A stretch of 64,000 nt of DNA from positions 1 to 64,000 of the forward strand of contig NZ_FPBJ01000018.1 of the NCBI RefSeq assembly GCF_900116635.1, read 5' to 3'. The notes under the pieces are model-generated. The model searched no databases. It saw nothing but the letters and a program-made list of their open reading frames with translations, and had not been told where the DNA came from. Both the position numbers and the translations under genes were made by a program. Shown here in pieces: positions 1-13,000 of the stretch. Each line of letters begins with the position of its first letter. Position 1 is the first letter of the stretch. This stretch comes from Xenorhabdus koppenhoeferi. Lineage in GTDB: Bacteria > Pseudomonadota > Gammaproteobacteria > Enterobacterales > Enterobacteriaceae.

Positions 1-98
1 AACACGAGATTACAAAACACCGAATGAGTTATTTAAAGGAATACCCACTCATTTACTTCGTCCATTACGGTGTTGCGCTTAATATGTGAATCCAAGCT
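1..98 (+). pseudogene. C-terminal tail of an IS30-family-like transposase, cut by the window edge
   Basis: The frame starting at base 2 reads TRDYKTPNELFKG and then runs to a stop at 80-82. An R-x-Y-K-T-P-x-E-x-F motif near the C-terminus is typical of IS30-family DDE transposases, which usually end with a V-A-L motif. Such an ending (G-V-A-L-N-M, stop 86-88) lies in a different frame from base 63, so the tail is either frameshifted or the real C-terminus differs. The following bases look like an IS end, but the partner inverted repeat would lie left of the window. The assignment rests on about 26 residues. Confidence 0.45.
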
Positions 99-719
99 TG
101 ATTGTTTATGCAGAAAGCTGATTAAACTAATTTAATAAAACAATATTCCTCTAAATTCATATGTTGTTTTTTATTAATCATTAATTAAATTATTTACCTC
201 CTCCACTCTTCCAAAAAATTAATATCCCACCATGAATAATAATATTTTTTAAATATAAAAAATAATGAATTAGTGAATACATTCATTAATCTTTCCGAGA
301 TTTTTTTTAAAACCATTTTCTTAGTAAACATCTTTGGAGATATTATTTCATCAAGTAATCACATTTTGGTAACATTTTTAATTTAAAAAACGAAAAACTT
401 CCAATTTAACAGTCTGCATTGAGATCGTCATCTGTTGGTGTCTTTTTTATTTTTGTTACTAAGATGTTGTAAATTAGTTAATTCTAATTATTGCATTTTA
501 GTTCTAATTATTATGCTATAGCACATTGCAGGTGGAGAATATTATGCCGAAATCGTCTCATTGGTAGTCTGAACATATGGGGTGAAACTAACCTTCTCTG
601 ATTTTTTTCAGTTTATATCATCGATTTTATTAATAATGACTTTTCAAAGAGCGATGCGCCAGAAAGCGAATTGAAAGCGAATTGAAAGCTGCCACTTTAT
701 AAAAAATGGAATCTCTATT
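99..719. other. AT-rich intergenic region upstream of the autotransporter gene
   Basis: No convincing coding sequence is visible in about 620 bases on either strand. The region is very AT-rich and should hold the promoter of the downstream protease gene. The only sharp structure is an 11-bp direct repeat at 663-689. A purine-rich GGA lies 9 bases before the ATG at 720. Confidence 0.6.
663..689 (+). repeat. 2.5 tandem copies of an 11-bp unit in the 5' leader
   Basis: The unit aaagcgaattg occurs at 663-673 and 674-684, followed by aaagc. It lies 31-57 bases upstream of the protease start codon. An 11-bp period is about one helical turn, so it could be a protein-binding site or just a slippage product. 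No function can be read from sequence alone. Confidence 0.6.
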
Positions 720-3700
720 ATGAAAAAAAACAACTCGGCACGACAGATATTTTTGTGGCTGACATTATTTTTTGGATTATTACCTGCCGGGGCATCAATG
801 GCTGCGACCGAATATCAGGAACAGGGTAAAAAAAATTTACCTGATAGTTGGTTATCAGAGGAATTTAATCATCAATGGGGACTGGCTGCAATTGGTGCCC
901 ATTATGCTTATGCACGCGGTTATACAGGGAAAGGCGTTAATGTTGGTGTATTAGATGAAGCTGTTACTAATCACCCTGAATTTGCAAATAAATTGAAAAC
1001 CCTGAACCCAGAAGATCCTTGGAATTATGACGAGAATCCCTATACCGGTGTTATCAGTTTCGGTGCACATGGCAATCATGTCTCGGGAATTATTGCGGCA
1101 AACCGGGATGGCAAGGAAATGCACGGTGTGGCATTTGATGCAGGTTTGATTACTGGAAAATATTTGCAAAACGATTATAACCGTACAGAAGCCATGATCC
1201 AGAGTAATGCACGTGTCATCAATAACAGTTGGGGAGTTCGCCCGGACTATTATGTTGATCAAAATGGTAATCCCAAACGGAGACCCGATGGCACAATCGA
1301 CTACTACAAAGTCACTCTGCAAGATGTGATCAATTATGTCACACCGATTAAAGATGAATTGGATCGGTTAAGTCGTTCTCCAATACCAGAACTTGATGAC
1401 TACATAACCAGAAGTGCAGGTTTATTGCGTGCGGCACGTCATGGAAAATTAGTTGTTTTTGCAGCAGGAAATTCAAATAACTATAACGTAACCTGGATGC
1501 ATGCAGGTACGCCCTACTTTTTCCCTGATGCATTGAAAAATTACCTCAATGTTGCCAACCTGACTCGAGAGAATCAGATTAACATCTCTTCAACAAGCTG
1601 TGGATATACTGCCAGTTTCTGTTTGTCCGCACCAGGTACTAAGATTTACAGCAGTACAGGTGATTTTGTTTCGAAAAATGGAAGTTATATTAATGAACAT
1701 GCTTTAAATAATGGTGAACTGGAGATTGATCCTACCTATGCGGCTTATACAGGTACATCAATGGCATCGCCCCATGTAGTTGGTGCGGCGGCTGTCTTGA
1801 TGCAACGTTTTCCGTATATGACCGCAGGACAAATCTCTGATGTTCTGAAAACCACAGCGACAGATTTGGGTGAACCAGGCTTGGACGATCTGTATGGTTG
1901 GGGAATGTTGAACCTGAAAGATGCGATTGATGGACCTAAGATGTTCATTACTGAGAAAGACATTTCCCCCAAATATTACATTCCAGGCTCTTATACTGAA
2001 ACCCAGTTTATCGCCAATATTCCGGGATTAGGCGGTATGCTTGAGGAAGGAACCACGGTTGAACGGGTATGCGACAGCATTGAATGTGTTTATGACATCT
2101 GGAGCAATGATATCAGCGGTCACGGAGGATTGACGAAAACCGGTAAGGGTATTCTGGATCTTGCGGGTAAAAATAGCACCTATAAAGGCCGAACGTTAGT
2201 GGAAAAAGGTCTGTTACAGGTTAGCGGTTCCATTACCTCAGATGTTACCGTTCACGATGGAGCAACTTTAGGCGGAAGCGGTACGGTTGGTTCTATCGTA
2301 GCTGACACTGGCGCCAATATTGCACCCGGTGATTTATACTCATACGGTACAATGAGTTCAAGCGGTATACTGAGCATCAATCGTGATGTTACCTTCCATA
2401 CTGGTTCACGTTATTTGGTAGAAGTTGCACCAAATAGTCAGGGGCAAAGCGATCGTATTCTCAGTAATGGCTTAGCGACACTGAACGGCGGCGAAGTGCA
2501 AGTCAGACTGGAAAACAACAGAAACCTGCTATCAAAACCAGAAGTTCGCAGTTTGTTTGATCAGCAATACAACATCCTGCAAGCAAACCGTGGTATCAAT
2601 GGTAAGTTTACGACTGTAGTGCCGAATTATTTATTTGTTGGTACAGAACTGAGTTATCAATCTGACCGAGTGATGTTGGATATTAAACGTAATTCCACCA
2701 CATTCGCCAGTTTAGGTATGACAACTAATGAACGTGCTGTGGCTCATGCAGCCGATAAACTAAATCTTGGTCATCCGGTTTATGAAAGTATTTTGATGTC
2801 TGACACGGCAACACAGGCCAGACAAGCATTCCAACAACTATCTTCTGGACAGATCCATGATGATATTGCCATAGCGCAGGTCAATAGTAGCCGCTACTTA
2901 CGTGATACATTGAATACCCGTTTGCGTCAGGCTGATGGTGAAATTGCTGGTCAGGATATCAAATCAGATAAAAATGGTGCTTGGGTGCAAATAATAGGTA
3001 ACTGGCAACGTGCTAATGGGAACAGTGACATCAACGGTTACCGTGTGTCCAATTACGGCGTGTTATTGGGTGCGGATAAAGAATTGGGTAATGACTGGCG
3101 GTTAGGTGTTGCCACCGGTTATACCCGTTCTTCGCTGAAGGGTAGTTATAGCACTTCAGCACGCAGTGATAATTTCCATCTGGGCCTATACGGCAGCAAA
3201 CAGATTGATGCCCTGGCATTGCGTGCTGGAGCTGCCTATAGTTGGCATCGTTTTGACACAGAACGTTCGGTAGCTTTTGGTCGCCAATCCGATAACCTGA
3301 AAGCTAAATATGGTGCACAAACCGGGCAATTGTTTACTGAAGCGGCTTATGGCATTAACACATCCGGGCTGAATTTAGAACCATTTGCCAACGTGTCATA
3401 TGTTAACTTCCGCAACAATAGCATTAATGAGCACGGTGGTGCGGCTGCGCTGCACGGCAATAAACAATCGAAAAACGCAACTTTCTCAACATTAGGTTTA
3501 CGTGCTGACCAAAAATGGAAGACTAAAAATGAAATAACAGTCGGCCTGTATGGTGAATTAGGTTGGCAACACCAGTTCGGGAGCGTAGATCGCGGTACTA
3601 AATTAAGTTTCAGTAATAGCGATTCAACGTTTACCATTAACAGTGTTTCTCCAGAACGTGATGCCGCAGTCATCAAAGCTGGTACAGAATTGGGTCTCAA

Positions 3701-3794
3701 TGAAAACACGAGACTGTCATTGGGATATAGCGGTGTATTGTCAGGCAGCAACAAAGATAACGGAGTGTTCTTGAACGCGGCTTGGAAGTTCTAA
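720..3794 (+). CDS. autotransporter serine protease (subtilisin S8 family)
   Basis: 1024 residues. A Sec signal peptide covers about residues 1-29 (ending S-M-A-A). The subtilisin domain follows, with an intact triad: D79 in VGVLDE, H117 in GAHGNHVSG and S347 in GTSMASPH, plus an AAGNS oxyanion-hole Asn. Around 470-510 is a passenger-associated repeat (G-L-T-K-x-G-x-G-x-L-x-L). The last 280 or so residues form an outer-membrane beta barrel ending in the aromatic residue F. The protein should be exported by type V secretion and act at the cell surface or after release. Its substrate is unknown; related enzymes (SphB1, Ssp) process surface proteins or the enzyme itself. It converges on the MARTX gene and shares a terminator with it. 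It starts at the only well-placed ATG before the signal peptide. Confidence 0.93.
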   Translation: MKKNNSARQIFLWLTLFFGLLPAGASMAATEYQEQGKKNLPDSWLSEEFNHQWGLAAIGAHYAYARGYTGKGVNVGVLDEAVTNHPEFANKLKTLNPEDPWNYDENPYTGVISFGAHGNHVSGIIAANRDGKEMHGVAFDAGLITGKYLQNDYNRTEAMIQSNARVINNSWGVRPDYYVDQNGNPKRRPDGTIDYYKVTLQDVINYVTPIKDELDRLSRSPIPELDDYITRSAGLLRAARHGKLVVFAAGNSNNYNVTWMHAGTPYFFPDALKNYLNVANLTRENQINISSTSCGYTASFCLSAPGTKIYSSTGDFVSKNGSYINEHALNNGELEIDPTYAAYTGTSMASPHVVGAAAVLMQRFPYMTAGQISDVLKTTATDLGEPGLDDLYGWGMLNLKDAIDGPKMFITEKDISPKYYIPGSYTETQFIANIPGLGGMLEEGTTVERVCDSIECVYDIWSNDISGHGGLTKTGKGILDLAGKNSTYKGRTLVEKGLLQVSGSITSDVTVHDGATLGGSGTVGSIVADTGANIAPGDLYSYGTMSSSGILSINRDVTFHTGSRYLVEVAPNSQGQSDRILSNGLATLNGGEVQVRLENNRNLLSKPEVRSLFDQQYNILQANRGINGKFTTVVPNYLFVGTELSYQSDRVMLDIKRNSTTFASLGMTTNERAVAHAADKLNLGHPVYESILMSDTATQARQAFQQLSSGQIHDDIAIAQVNSSRYLRDTLNTRLRQADGEIAGQDIKSDKNGAWVQIIGNWQRANGNSDINGYRVSNYGVLLGADKELGNDWRLGVATGYTRSSLKGSYSTSARSDNFHLGLYGSKQIDALALRAGAAYSWHRFDTERSVAFGRQSDNLKAKYGAQTGQLFTEAAYGINTSGLNLEPFANVSYVNFRNNSINEHGGAAALHGNKQSKNATFSTLGLRADQKWKTKNEITVGLYGELGWQHQFGSVDRGTKLSFSNSDSTFTINSVSPERDAAVIKAGTELGLNENTRLSLGYSGVLSGSNKDNGVFLNAAWKF

Positions 3795-3944
3795 TCATAA
3801 TCTGCTGTTTAATAAAAAACTCACTGTTGGCGACGGCTGACGACGATTCTTCACCAAATTTTATATAGCATTTCCGTAATACTAAACATTATGCTTTAAA
3901 TTTCATCAAGTAATTTCAGCTAACTCATTATAAACTATGGATAC

Positions 3945-3980
3945 AAAAAATGGCTCACCTGTTCTGTGAGCCATTTTTAT
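3945..3980. terminator. bidirectional intrinsic terminator between protease and MARTX genes
   Basis: A perfect 8-bp stem tggctcac/gtgagcca (3951-3958 and 3966-3973), extended by A/T pairs on both sides (aaaaa before, ttttta after). The flanking A and T runs make it work in both directions, as expected between two convergent genes. Confidence 0.88.
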
Positions 3981-4028
3981 TCTTATTACAACTTTTTCTT
4001 ATTTTTTATTTTTATTATAAAGCGTTAA

Positions 4029-7000
4029 TCAGGCAAACGTCCCCTTGCTGATAGTGGTATCTGTCCACGCCATTGCAATAGCGACTTTCGCCTTACTATC
4101 CAGATTCTCAATGAAACCATTATCCCCCGCTGTCGGGGCGAAACTGCTCATAGCCTGAATCAAAGAATCAACCGCATTATCTGATAATGCAGTAAATTCT
4201 CGCTCTCCTGACGCATCTTTACTACCCATTTGAGCCACTAATTTGGCACGATGACCATTAAAGTAATCCTGAAAAGTCACTGAACCCATTGATGCAAATA
4301 TACTCTGAGCAGTTTTATCCCGAGCAGGACGATTCACTGACAACACCAAATTGTATCCACTGCGTTGGAACCACAAATTTTTCCAGTCAACACCGTCAAA
4401 CAAGATCATATCTTCTGCGTTGATATCGTTAACCCGATTATCAATCACTTCTCCGCTGACCACAAAGCTATCTACACCTGTTCCGCCCTGGAAGCTGTTC
4501 TGATAACCACCCAGCACCAGCAGATCCTGCCCCTCTCCGCCGTCAAACTGGCTGAACTTCGAAATCGCAGCGGCTATCAGGTGATCATCACCTTCTCCAC
4601 CGTTAATCACCGCATGGTAGCCCATCAGTTTAACTGTATCATTGCCGGAATAACCGTCGATCCGGTTGTCATTACCAAACACTCTGGCAAAGTCATTGCC
4701 TTCACCTAAATCAACCCGGTTGTTATTGCCGATAGTCACCGTATAGTCCTGATCTGCTCCGGTATCCACCCGATTGTAGTTACCGGAAGTGACGACATAA
4801 TCCTGTCCGTTACCCGCATCAATAAGGCCACCTTCCCCAAAGACAAACGTCTGGTCATTACCTTCACCCATAAAGACATGGTTAATACGTCCGGCTACCA
4901 CTGCGGTATCATCACCATTTCCGCCAAACATCCAGTTTTCACGCCCCATCAGGACGCCCAAATCATTGCCTTCACCACCAGCAAAGATATTAGATGTTCC
5001 TAGTGAGTAGTAAACATCATCACCGCGACCACCCCAAAAGTTGTTGTTATCGCCCAGATAGGCACCGAGATCTTTACCATCTCCGCCCCAGTTGAAGTTA
5101 TAGTTCCCCAGTGACACATGAATATCACCATCCCCTTGCAGATGACCACTGTTACGCAGGAAATCAAACGTTTTCTGCTTCATGTTGAGCAGATCCGCTG
5201 TCAGGTTTTCTTTTAAGTTAGACACTAACAACTTCATCTCTTGTTGCTTATCTATGCTAAACATCGTTGCAAACAGGTTAGGCAAGTTCAGCGAATTAAA
5301 GCCAAATGCACGTTCTGCTTTGCTATTAGTTTGAGCGCTATTTCCATTGATGCTAATCACAGCGCCTTGTTCCTGATTTTCATTGGGCGCTTTCTCTTTC
5401 AAACCATGACCTTCCGCAAATGTTCTAACCCAATCTTCTCCCGCATTGATGTTAGCTTCCAAACTATCCAACAATTTCTCTGGATTAGTGAAGTCTTTCA
5501 GTTGATCACCGCCAAATTTCTTTATCACTTCCAGCATTTCTTTTAGCATAGTCTCGCCATCAACAGGCTTGCCTGTCCGGGAAATAATTTTCCCCTCCTC
5601 GGTATAATCCACACCAAAGATATCCGCTAAGGTAGTATCCGCACCCACCCCCGATAATCGGCCAAGCAGCTTATTCTGAAGCTGACGTGGTAAGTCCTGC
5701 GGGTTGTAGGTAAAGGTTGTTTTCGCCATGCCCGTTGCTGAGTATTGCTGAGTCATCAGACCAAACAGTGAACCCAGATTGGTATCCAAAATTGACTGGA
5801 TATTGTCACCGAACATAAAGTTCCAGTTACCAGTCGTAACCTGAATATCAGCTCCACGCCCGCCAACAGCAAAATTGAATGCCGACTCCTGATTAGCCAG
5901 ACGGAATTTATCTGCCCGGCTCATTTTGCCTGCATTGACACTATTGTCATTTTCGCCTAACCACTGATTAAGTTTCTTATTCAGTGCTAATTCAGCATCA
6001 TATTTTAAACCACGGCTGCTACGTTCATTTTGCGAATCGAGATCAGTCAGGGTTTTATAATCCACGCTGCTGGTTTGGTCTAAACCAGATATATCACGCA
6101 CAAACTTCTTCGCACCGGCGATTGTCCACTGCTGATCTTGTGCCGCTAGCCAATCCTGCCCTTCACCGGAACGGGCAATACCTTTCAATACGTCAGCAAC
6201 ATGGGCAGTACCATCAAATGGATTGACCAACGGTGGCGTTGGGATGGATTTATCCATCATCACAATCAGGTCATTACTTCGTCCCTGGTTGAAGCTGATG
6301 TTGCGATTACCGATAAACATCTGCGCCCCTTCAAGCGCCTGATAGCCGCCAATGTCGAAGCTATGTTTGCTATCACCATGACCGATGTGAACCATCACAT
6401 TGTTATCACCGAAAGCCAGTGATTTAAAACCACCGGTTCCCACTTTAATGCCGACGTTCGATGTTCCCCAATTAAATGCGGTAAACTCTCCGTCACCAAC
6501 ATTCACCTGGATATTACCGGAATAACTGAGCTGACTATGCGAGTTATCGCTGGTGTTAACCTTTTCACGCTGCTGTGGCTTAATGAAAACTTCAGTGTTA
6601 TCGGCAATTGCCCCTTTGGTAACTGAATCAGCCTCTGTGTAGCCGACTTTAGAGAAGTTAATATCGCTTTCAGCAATACCATGACGAACCTGTTCTGTAT
6701 GAGTTATCAATTTATTCTCTGCATTCCAGCTCAATACGATTTTGTTATCAGGCAAGTTGTTAACCCATTGGTTATTTCTATCACGGGTAAATTTACGGCC
6801 TGTTGCGTCAACCGCCACTTCGCTACTACGGGCTGAAACATCACTGCGAATACCTTGTTTATCTAACTCAGTCATAAAGTGACGAGCAAAACCATCCCGC
6901 TTATCATCACTAATCAGTGAACAGCCCACCAGACTGATGTGATCGGGTTTGCTGATGGCCTTTTCGCCCAGCTTAGCATTCTGATAAAACTGCGTTAATT

Positions 7001-10000
7001 TCGTCGCCAATTCATCAGCTCTGTAACCACTCAGACGAATGTTATTCTGCTCTGACGTATCACGACCATGACCGACAACCTGCCAGCGTAATTTGTTGGA
7101 TAATTTAGACAGATCGCCATAAACAACACGATATTTACCGTTAGCGTCGAGTTGAATAACCACGCTGGAATCTGGGTGTTTACCCGCCAGATTAGCGGCT
7201 GCTCTGGTAGCTATCGGGTCATCTTCCATCTGAAGAATGATCTGACCCTCAAAACGCGTTTCGCGACCATCAATCTGTGGTGTCACCTCCACCGTTTGCC
7301 AGCCATCAACGGCCTTATTCAGATGACTATCGTCGATAATCGTCGGCTCTACCCCTTTATTTTTGCCAGATAACCCGTCTAAGTCTTCCACGGCAGGACG
7401 GCTTTGCGGTTTTACTACCGCATACTTCTGATAAAACGCCTGAGTTTCTTTAAAAGCATTATCCAGCGCCTGATTTACCCACACCTTGCCCGATTCCCCG
7501 GCAATCTCTGCCAGATCCTGATAATTGGCGGTGTAGCTGTTCAGTACCTGCTGACGCTCATCACCCGTTGCCTGTAATGCCTGGTAAACCGCCAGACTTT
7601 CGTTGACAGAGTGACCACCATCAAATACCAAAAATGCCAGCGTATTAAGATAGCTTTGCCCGGTTGGGAAGTCAGGTTGCTTGCTAGCAATATAGTCATT
7701 GAGGTGAACCATGATATTGGTTGAACCAGATGCGCCTGTCACCACAGACTGGCCTTGCGCTAATGCATTACGCTCAAATGTAGTTTCGCGTCCGGGGGTC
7801 AAGATCCGACCTGCTGCGACTTTTCGGCCATACAAAAAATCGTCATGTTTATTATTCGCAGGTTGGTAGGGCAGCGCTGTGCCATAATCATTGGTCTGCT
7901 TTTGCGTGATAACAACTTTGTGCGTAACATCAGTCCCGGTAGTCAGATCAGTACTGGTTGAACGGGCTTTAGTGATCACATTCTGATAGAAAATATCCCC
8001 TTTTTTCTTCCAGTCAGCAATATCCATCCCCATTCCTGGTGTAGTCGCCATTTTTACCGCCAGAAACGGCACCTTAATCACAGAAAAACCATCATCAACT
8101 TTAGTCATCATGGTCTTGAAATTGGCAAAAGTCGGATCGCCCAGGAATGTCGTTATCTCAGGCACTCTGCTGAACCAAGGACGAAAATCCTTATCAATCG
8201 ACTTGGCAAAAGATTGCATCTTGCTGGCAATTTTCTGGTCACGGTCACGATCAGCAACTTCGGGATAAAAAACACTTATCGACTTCTCAAAGTCCTGTAT
8301 CAGGAAGTTACCTGTTTGTTTAGCGGTATCTTTCGCCTCCGGTGATGCCGTGTTCACCAGTTCATAAGCCAGTTCAGAATCAAAATGACGGCCAAATAGG
8401 TTATCAATATATTGCCCGGTGGCCTTCTCTTTGTTGGCATCAGCCAACAGCTGTTGAGTCAGCGTGTGCAACTCAGGATGCATTTGCAACTGGGTAACAG
8501 CATCCTTAAATAATTCTTTGGTTTTTTCATTCGTTACTTGTCCGGTAAGCCAAAGTTCTCTGGCGCGTTCAATCAAAGGCTTACCTTCTGGGATAGCTTC
8601 TTGTTGTAATCGGCTGACGAAAACGATAAGGCTCTCGCTTTCGGTCTTAGGTGCATCCCGCTCCGCGGTGGAGTTAATCTGGGTTAATGGCTTAATTTGC
8701 AAATCAATGAGACGATTAATTTCGCTTTGCTCAATATCGCCTTTCATGCCCACCACACGCCCGAAACCATCAAAGGATATCTGCTGACCAAACTGTGGCA
8801 CTTGCTCAGGTGGCACAGTGATACCCAAAATTCCGGCTGACTCAGTTCTTTGGGCCTGAATGTGAGCAATCAGCTCACCCATCTCAAAACGTAAGCTTTT
8901 CACCAGCTTACTACGCTGAGCGAATTCTTTGGGGTCATTCTGCTGCCAATGAGCTAACGCGTACTCAAGCTGCAATACATGCTGTTCATCAGGCTGTTCG
9001 ACGGTGCTGTTAAAAGCCTCACGCACGGCCACCAGCGCCTTACCAGGCAGATCGGTATTTATCGAACCAAGATGTCTTTTAGTAGAATCAATAAACCTCT
9101 TGTTTCCCTTACTCAGTAAGACAAGCGCCAATTTTTTGAGTACAGAATGGTTATTTCCCCCTAATCCTTGCAGATCAATACCTGAAATCGTCGGCGCTTT
9201 TCTGGTTAACTCTCTGGGCTGATTTAAGGTTGATTCCACCGTACTACTGCCACTGGATGATGTTTCGGTAAACATTGAAATGATCGAAGCACCGGGATTT
9301 TCTGAACGCATCCCTTTATTAAGCTGTAACCGATTGACTGCCTGCTGCGCATTGTTCAAAGCGGCCAGGTCTTCTTCTGTTAATGTTAAATCTTCGCTAA
9401 TCCAACCGTCAGCTTCAGTTTTCAATGCAGGATCGATATGACTCTTCGATTTCTCCACTTCAATCGGTGTATAAACTTCCCCAGATAAACCGCTACCCGT
9501 TGCCCCGGTACGCTCTGGTTTAGCATCATCAGCCTGTTTCACGCTTTTTGCATTCTTCTGCGCCTGAGCCGCTTTATTTTCCGCCGCTGTACCGTCACTT
9601 TCACCACGCTGTTTCGCTTTTTCATACGCGGTATTGGCGTCACCCTCAGCTTTTTCGGCCCGTTGTTTCTGTAATAATGCCTCTTCTTTTCTCTGCTCTG
9701 CTTTTTGCTTAGCGTCTGCAATATCTTCGTCTGCATTACCTATATTTTCGAGACTTTTTCCTGAACCTGCCTCTGATTTCTCCAGGGCTTTTTTTATTAC
9801 TTCTCGTTTATTAATAAAGTGCTGCTGTATATCAACTAATTTTTCTTGTGCAGTCAGTTTGGCATCATTTAATCTATTCTGGGTGTGATCCAGATATCCA
9901 ACAGCAAACCGATTACGCCACTCATCACCTGATTTGCCATCATAATTTCCATAGTTATTAAGCGCATCCATACCTTGAGTCATGGAGAATAGTTCTTGTG

Positions 10001-13000
10001 TGACCATCCTGGACTCTTCACTTATTGCATCACGCTGTACTTGCCCATTCTTATTCAGCGCATCTTGATTGGTTGATTCTAGTTGGAATTGTGATTTTGA
10101 AATTGCTTTAAGTTGTTTATCTTGCTCTTGTTCCAGAAGCTGACGATTCATCTCAGCTTTTTCTTTATCGTTTAACGCATTTTGCGCGGCTTTATCTTGC
10201 GTTGCATGTCTGATAACCGCATCAGCGTGTGGTGATGTCTGATCCTGAGCTGAAGCAACATTATCTACAATCTGCAATGCATTCTGAATAACCTCAGAAT
10301 CAGGCGTTTCTACCGGGGTTATTGCGCCACTCAAGTTGTTCGCCAGATCCGAACTCACTTCATCAATTTTATCCATCTGGAAGCCATCAATGGCGGAAAC
10401 TTCGGTTAAATTAATCGCTCCTCTACCTTTATTAAGTCCAGAAGTATTAGACTCATTATCATGGATCAGATAATTAATCGCCTGGCTACCTTCCACATTT
10501 AATACAGTTTGTTTAATACTCTCAAACAGAGAAGAGAGATGACTACTTTGTGTGTTGCTCTCTGCAATAGAAAGACTGTATAAATCACCATTACCAATCT
10601 TAATCGCCACATTATTGCGTGCATAGGAGGCATTGATCCCCAGACCATCACCAATATGAATATTGGCATTGCCTTTGCCTTTCATGATCGCAACATTGAG
10701 ACCATTGCCGACTTTAGTATTAACGTTATATTCACCCCACACCGCGTTGACTGAAACTCCATCACCTACTTTGGTATTCACATTAAGGTCGCCATGCGTC
10801 GCAGTCACGCTTAAACCATTCCCCACCGTGGTGGTGATATTAGCTTTACCCTTTGCCGCAGTAACCTGCATACCATCACCGACTTTGGTGACAATATTGC
10901 CTTTACTCCACAAGGCGTTAAAGCTGACACCGTTACCAATTTGAGTCACAACGTTGGCATCAGCTTTGGCGAGTACCACATTATTCCCGTCGCCTACCTT
11001 AGTAATGACATTAGCATTGCCCCAGGCTCCCGTGTAATCATCACCGTTACCAACATGGGTGATAATGTTGGCATCTCCCTGGACTACCGTAACTTCTCGC
11101 ATTCCTCCCACTTTGGTAATGATATTAGCTTTACCTTTCGCGAAATTGTAACGGTCGCCCTGACCAACATGAGTCAGGACATTAGCCTCACCCCAGACGG
11201 CGTTAATACCAGTGCCATTCCCCACCTTGGTAATGATATTAGCTTTACCTGTAGCGAAACCAATAGTTGTACCATCACCAATGTGTGTCATGATGTTACC
11301 CACATCAGAAATAAGCAGGCCGACCGTCGTGCCTCTACCCACTTTGGTCAGAATATTGCCTTGACCTAATAGCACAGCAGCCGTCGTTGATGCTCCCATA
11401 TGAGTAACAACATTAGCCTCAGCCGCTGCCACAACCCCCATAAAACCATCACCCACTTTGGTGACAATATTGGCTTCACCCAGTGCCAGTACGCCTGTTA
11501 AGCCTTTACCATAATGCGTCATGATATTAGCCTCACCAAACATTGCCGCCAGCGTTGTACCATCACCCACTCTGGTCATCACGTTCAACTCACCGGCAAA
11601 CAAACCAATACTTGTCCCATCACCATCGTGAGTATAGATATTGGCATTCCCCACCATTAAGCCGACGGTCAAATCATTACCCACTTTCGTCAGAATATTG
11701 GCTTCCCCGATCATAGCGGCAAATGTCTGGCCATTACCGACATGGGTCATCGCATTGGCTTCGCCTATCATTGCTGCCAGGGTCGTACCATTACCCACTT
11801 TGGTTGCAACATTACCCTCCGCCAGCATCAGGGCAACACTCATTCCATCCCCAACGTGGGTAAACCCATTGCCTTCGGCTACCATCAGAGCCAGCGCTTT
11901 ACCATCCCCTACTTTGGTAAAGATATTACCCAGACCGCCCATCAACGCCCATGCATTACCGTTACCAACATGGGTAAAGATATTGCCAGCACCAATCATG
12001 GCCGCAATTGCGGTTCCATCTCCCACTTTAGTAAAGATGTTACCTGCTGCCCCCATGACCCCCAGTATCTGACCGTCACCGATATGGGTCAGCACATTAC
12101 CAATTCCAAGCATAATGCCCGTAGTGTCACCATCGCCTACTTTCGTCAGAATATTGGTGCCACCCAACATCATCCCCGTCGTACTCCCGCTACCAATGTG
12201 AGTCAGAACATTGGCGCCACCGCCCATCAGCGCAACAGCATCACCTCTCCCCTTTTTGGTCAGGATATTGGCACCGCCCAGAGCAATTGCTGTGGTGTCT
12301 GATATTTCATTATCACCCGAAATATGCGTGATAATGTTGGCTCCACCGAGCATCCCGGAAACCAGATGACCTGCTGCAAGCTTGGTCAGTACATTGGCCC
12401 CTCCCACCAATACCGAAGAGACTTCTCCTTTACCTTTCTGGGTCATGACGTTAAAACCGCCCGCACCTAACCAATTCGCGCTACCATTACCTATTTGAGT
12501 ATGGGTGTTATATCCTCCCTGCATGGTAACCCGGCTGTCGCCATTACCCTGGTGGATTGAGATATTGCCAACCGCCAGAAGATGAGCCAGATACCGCCCA
12601 TCACCGACACGCACCAGCACATTTGCCGCACCATCGGCGTCAACATCCATTTCCCCATTCCGGCCTTGGTGAACAAGTACATTCGCCAAACCTGCACCAC
12701 GGAATGTCAAATTGCCATTTTCGCCACTTTTTTCGATGATATTGGCAGCACCTGCGCCTTCAAAATGCGTATTACCGAATCTCGAACTATGAAGAATGAC
12801 ATTCGCAACCCCATTACCTTCAAAATTAACATTGCCATTTATCACACTGGATTTAATAACGTTTCCGCCACCCATACCGCTAAAATTAACATCACCGGAA
12901 CTATCACCAATGTTCGTAGATGACTTCACCAGTTCCTGATGACTATATTCTTCAATATGTTCTAAATGCTCAGAGACACGGCGTACAGTATTGGCTTGAT

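Noticed and set aside
951-1322. Antisense open frames within the autotransporter gene
   Set aside because: Shadow frames of a strongly conserved coding sequence; same for the many frames opposite the MARTX, toxin and hrpA genes.
10600-12900. Regular repeats of about 60 bases on the minus strand, at first sight like a CRISPR array
   Set aside because: They are in frame, degenerate and encode the MARTX B repeats.
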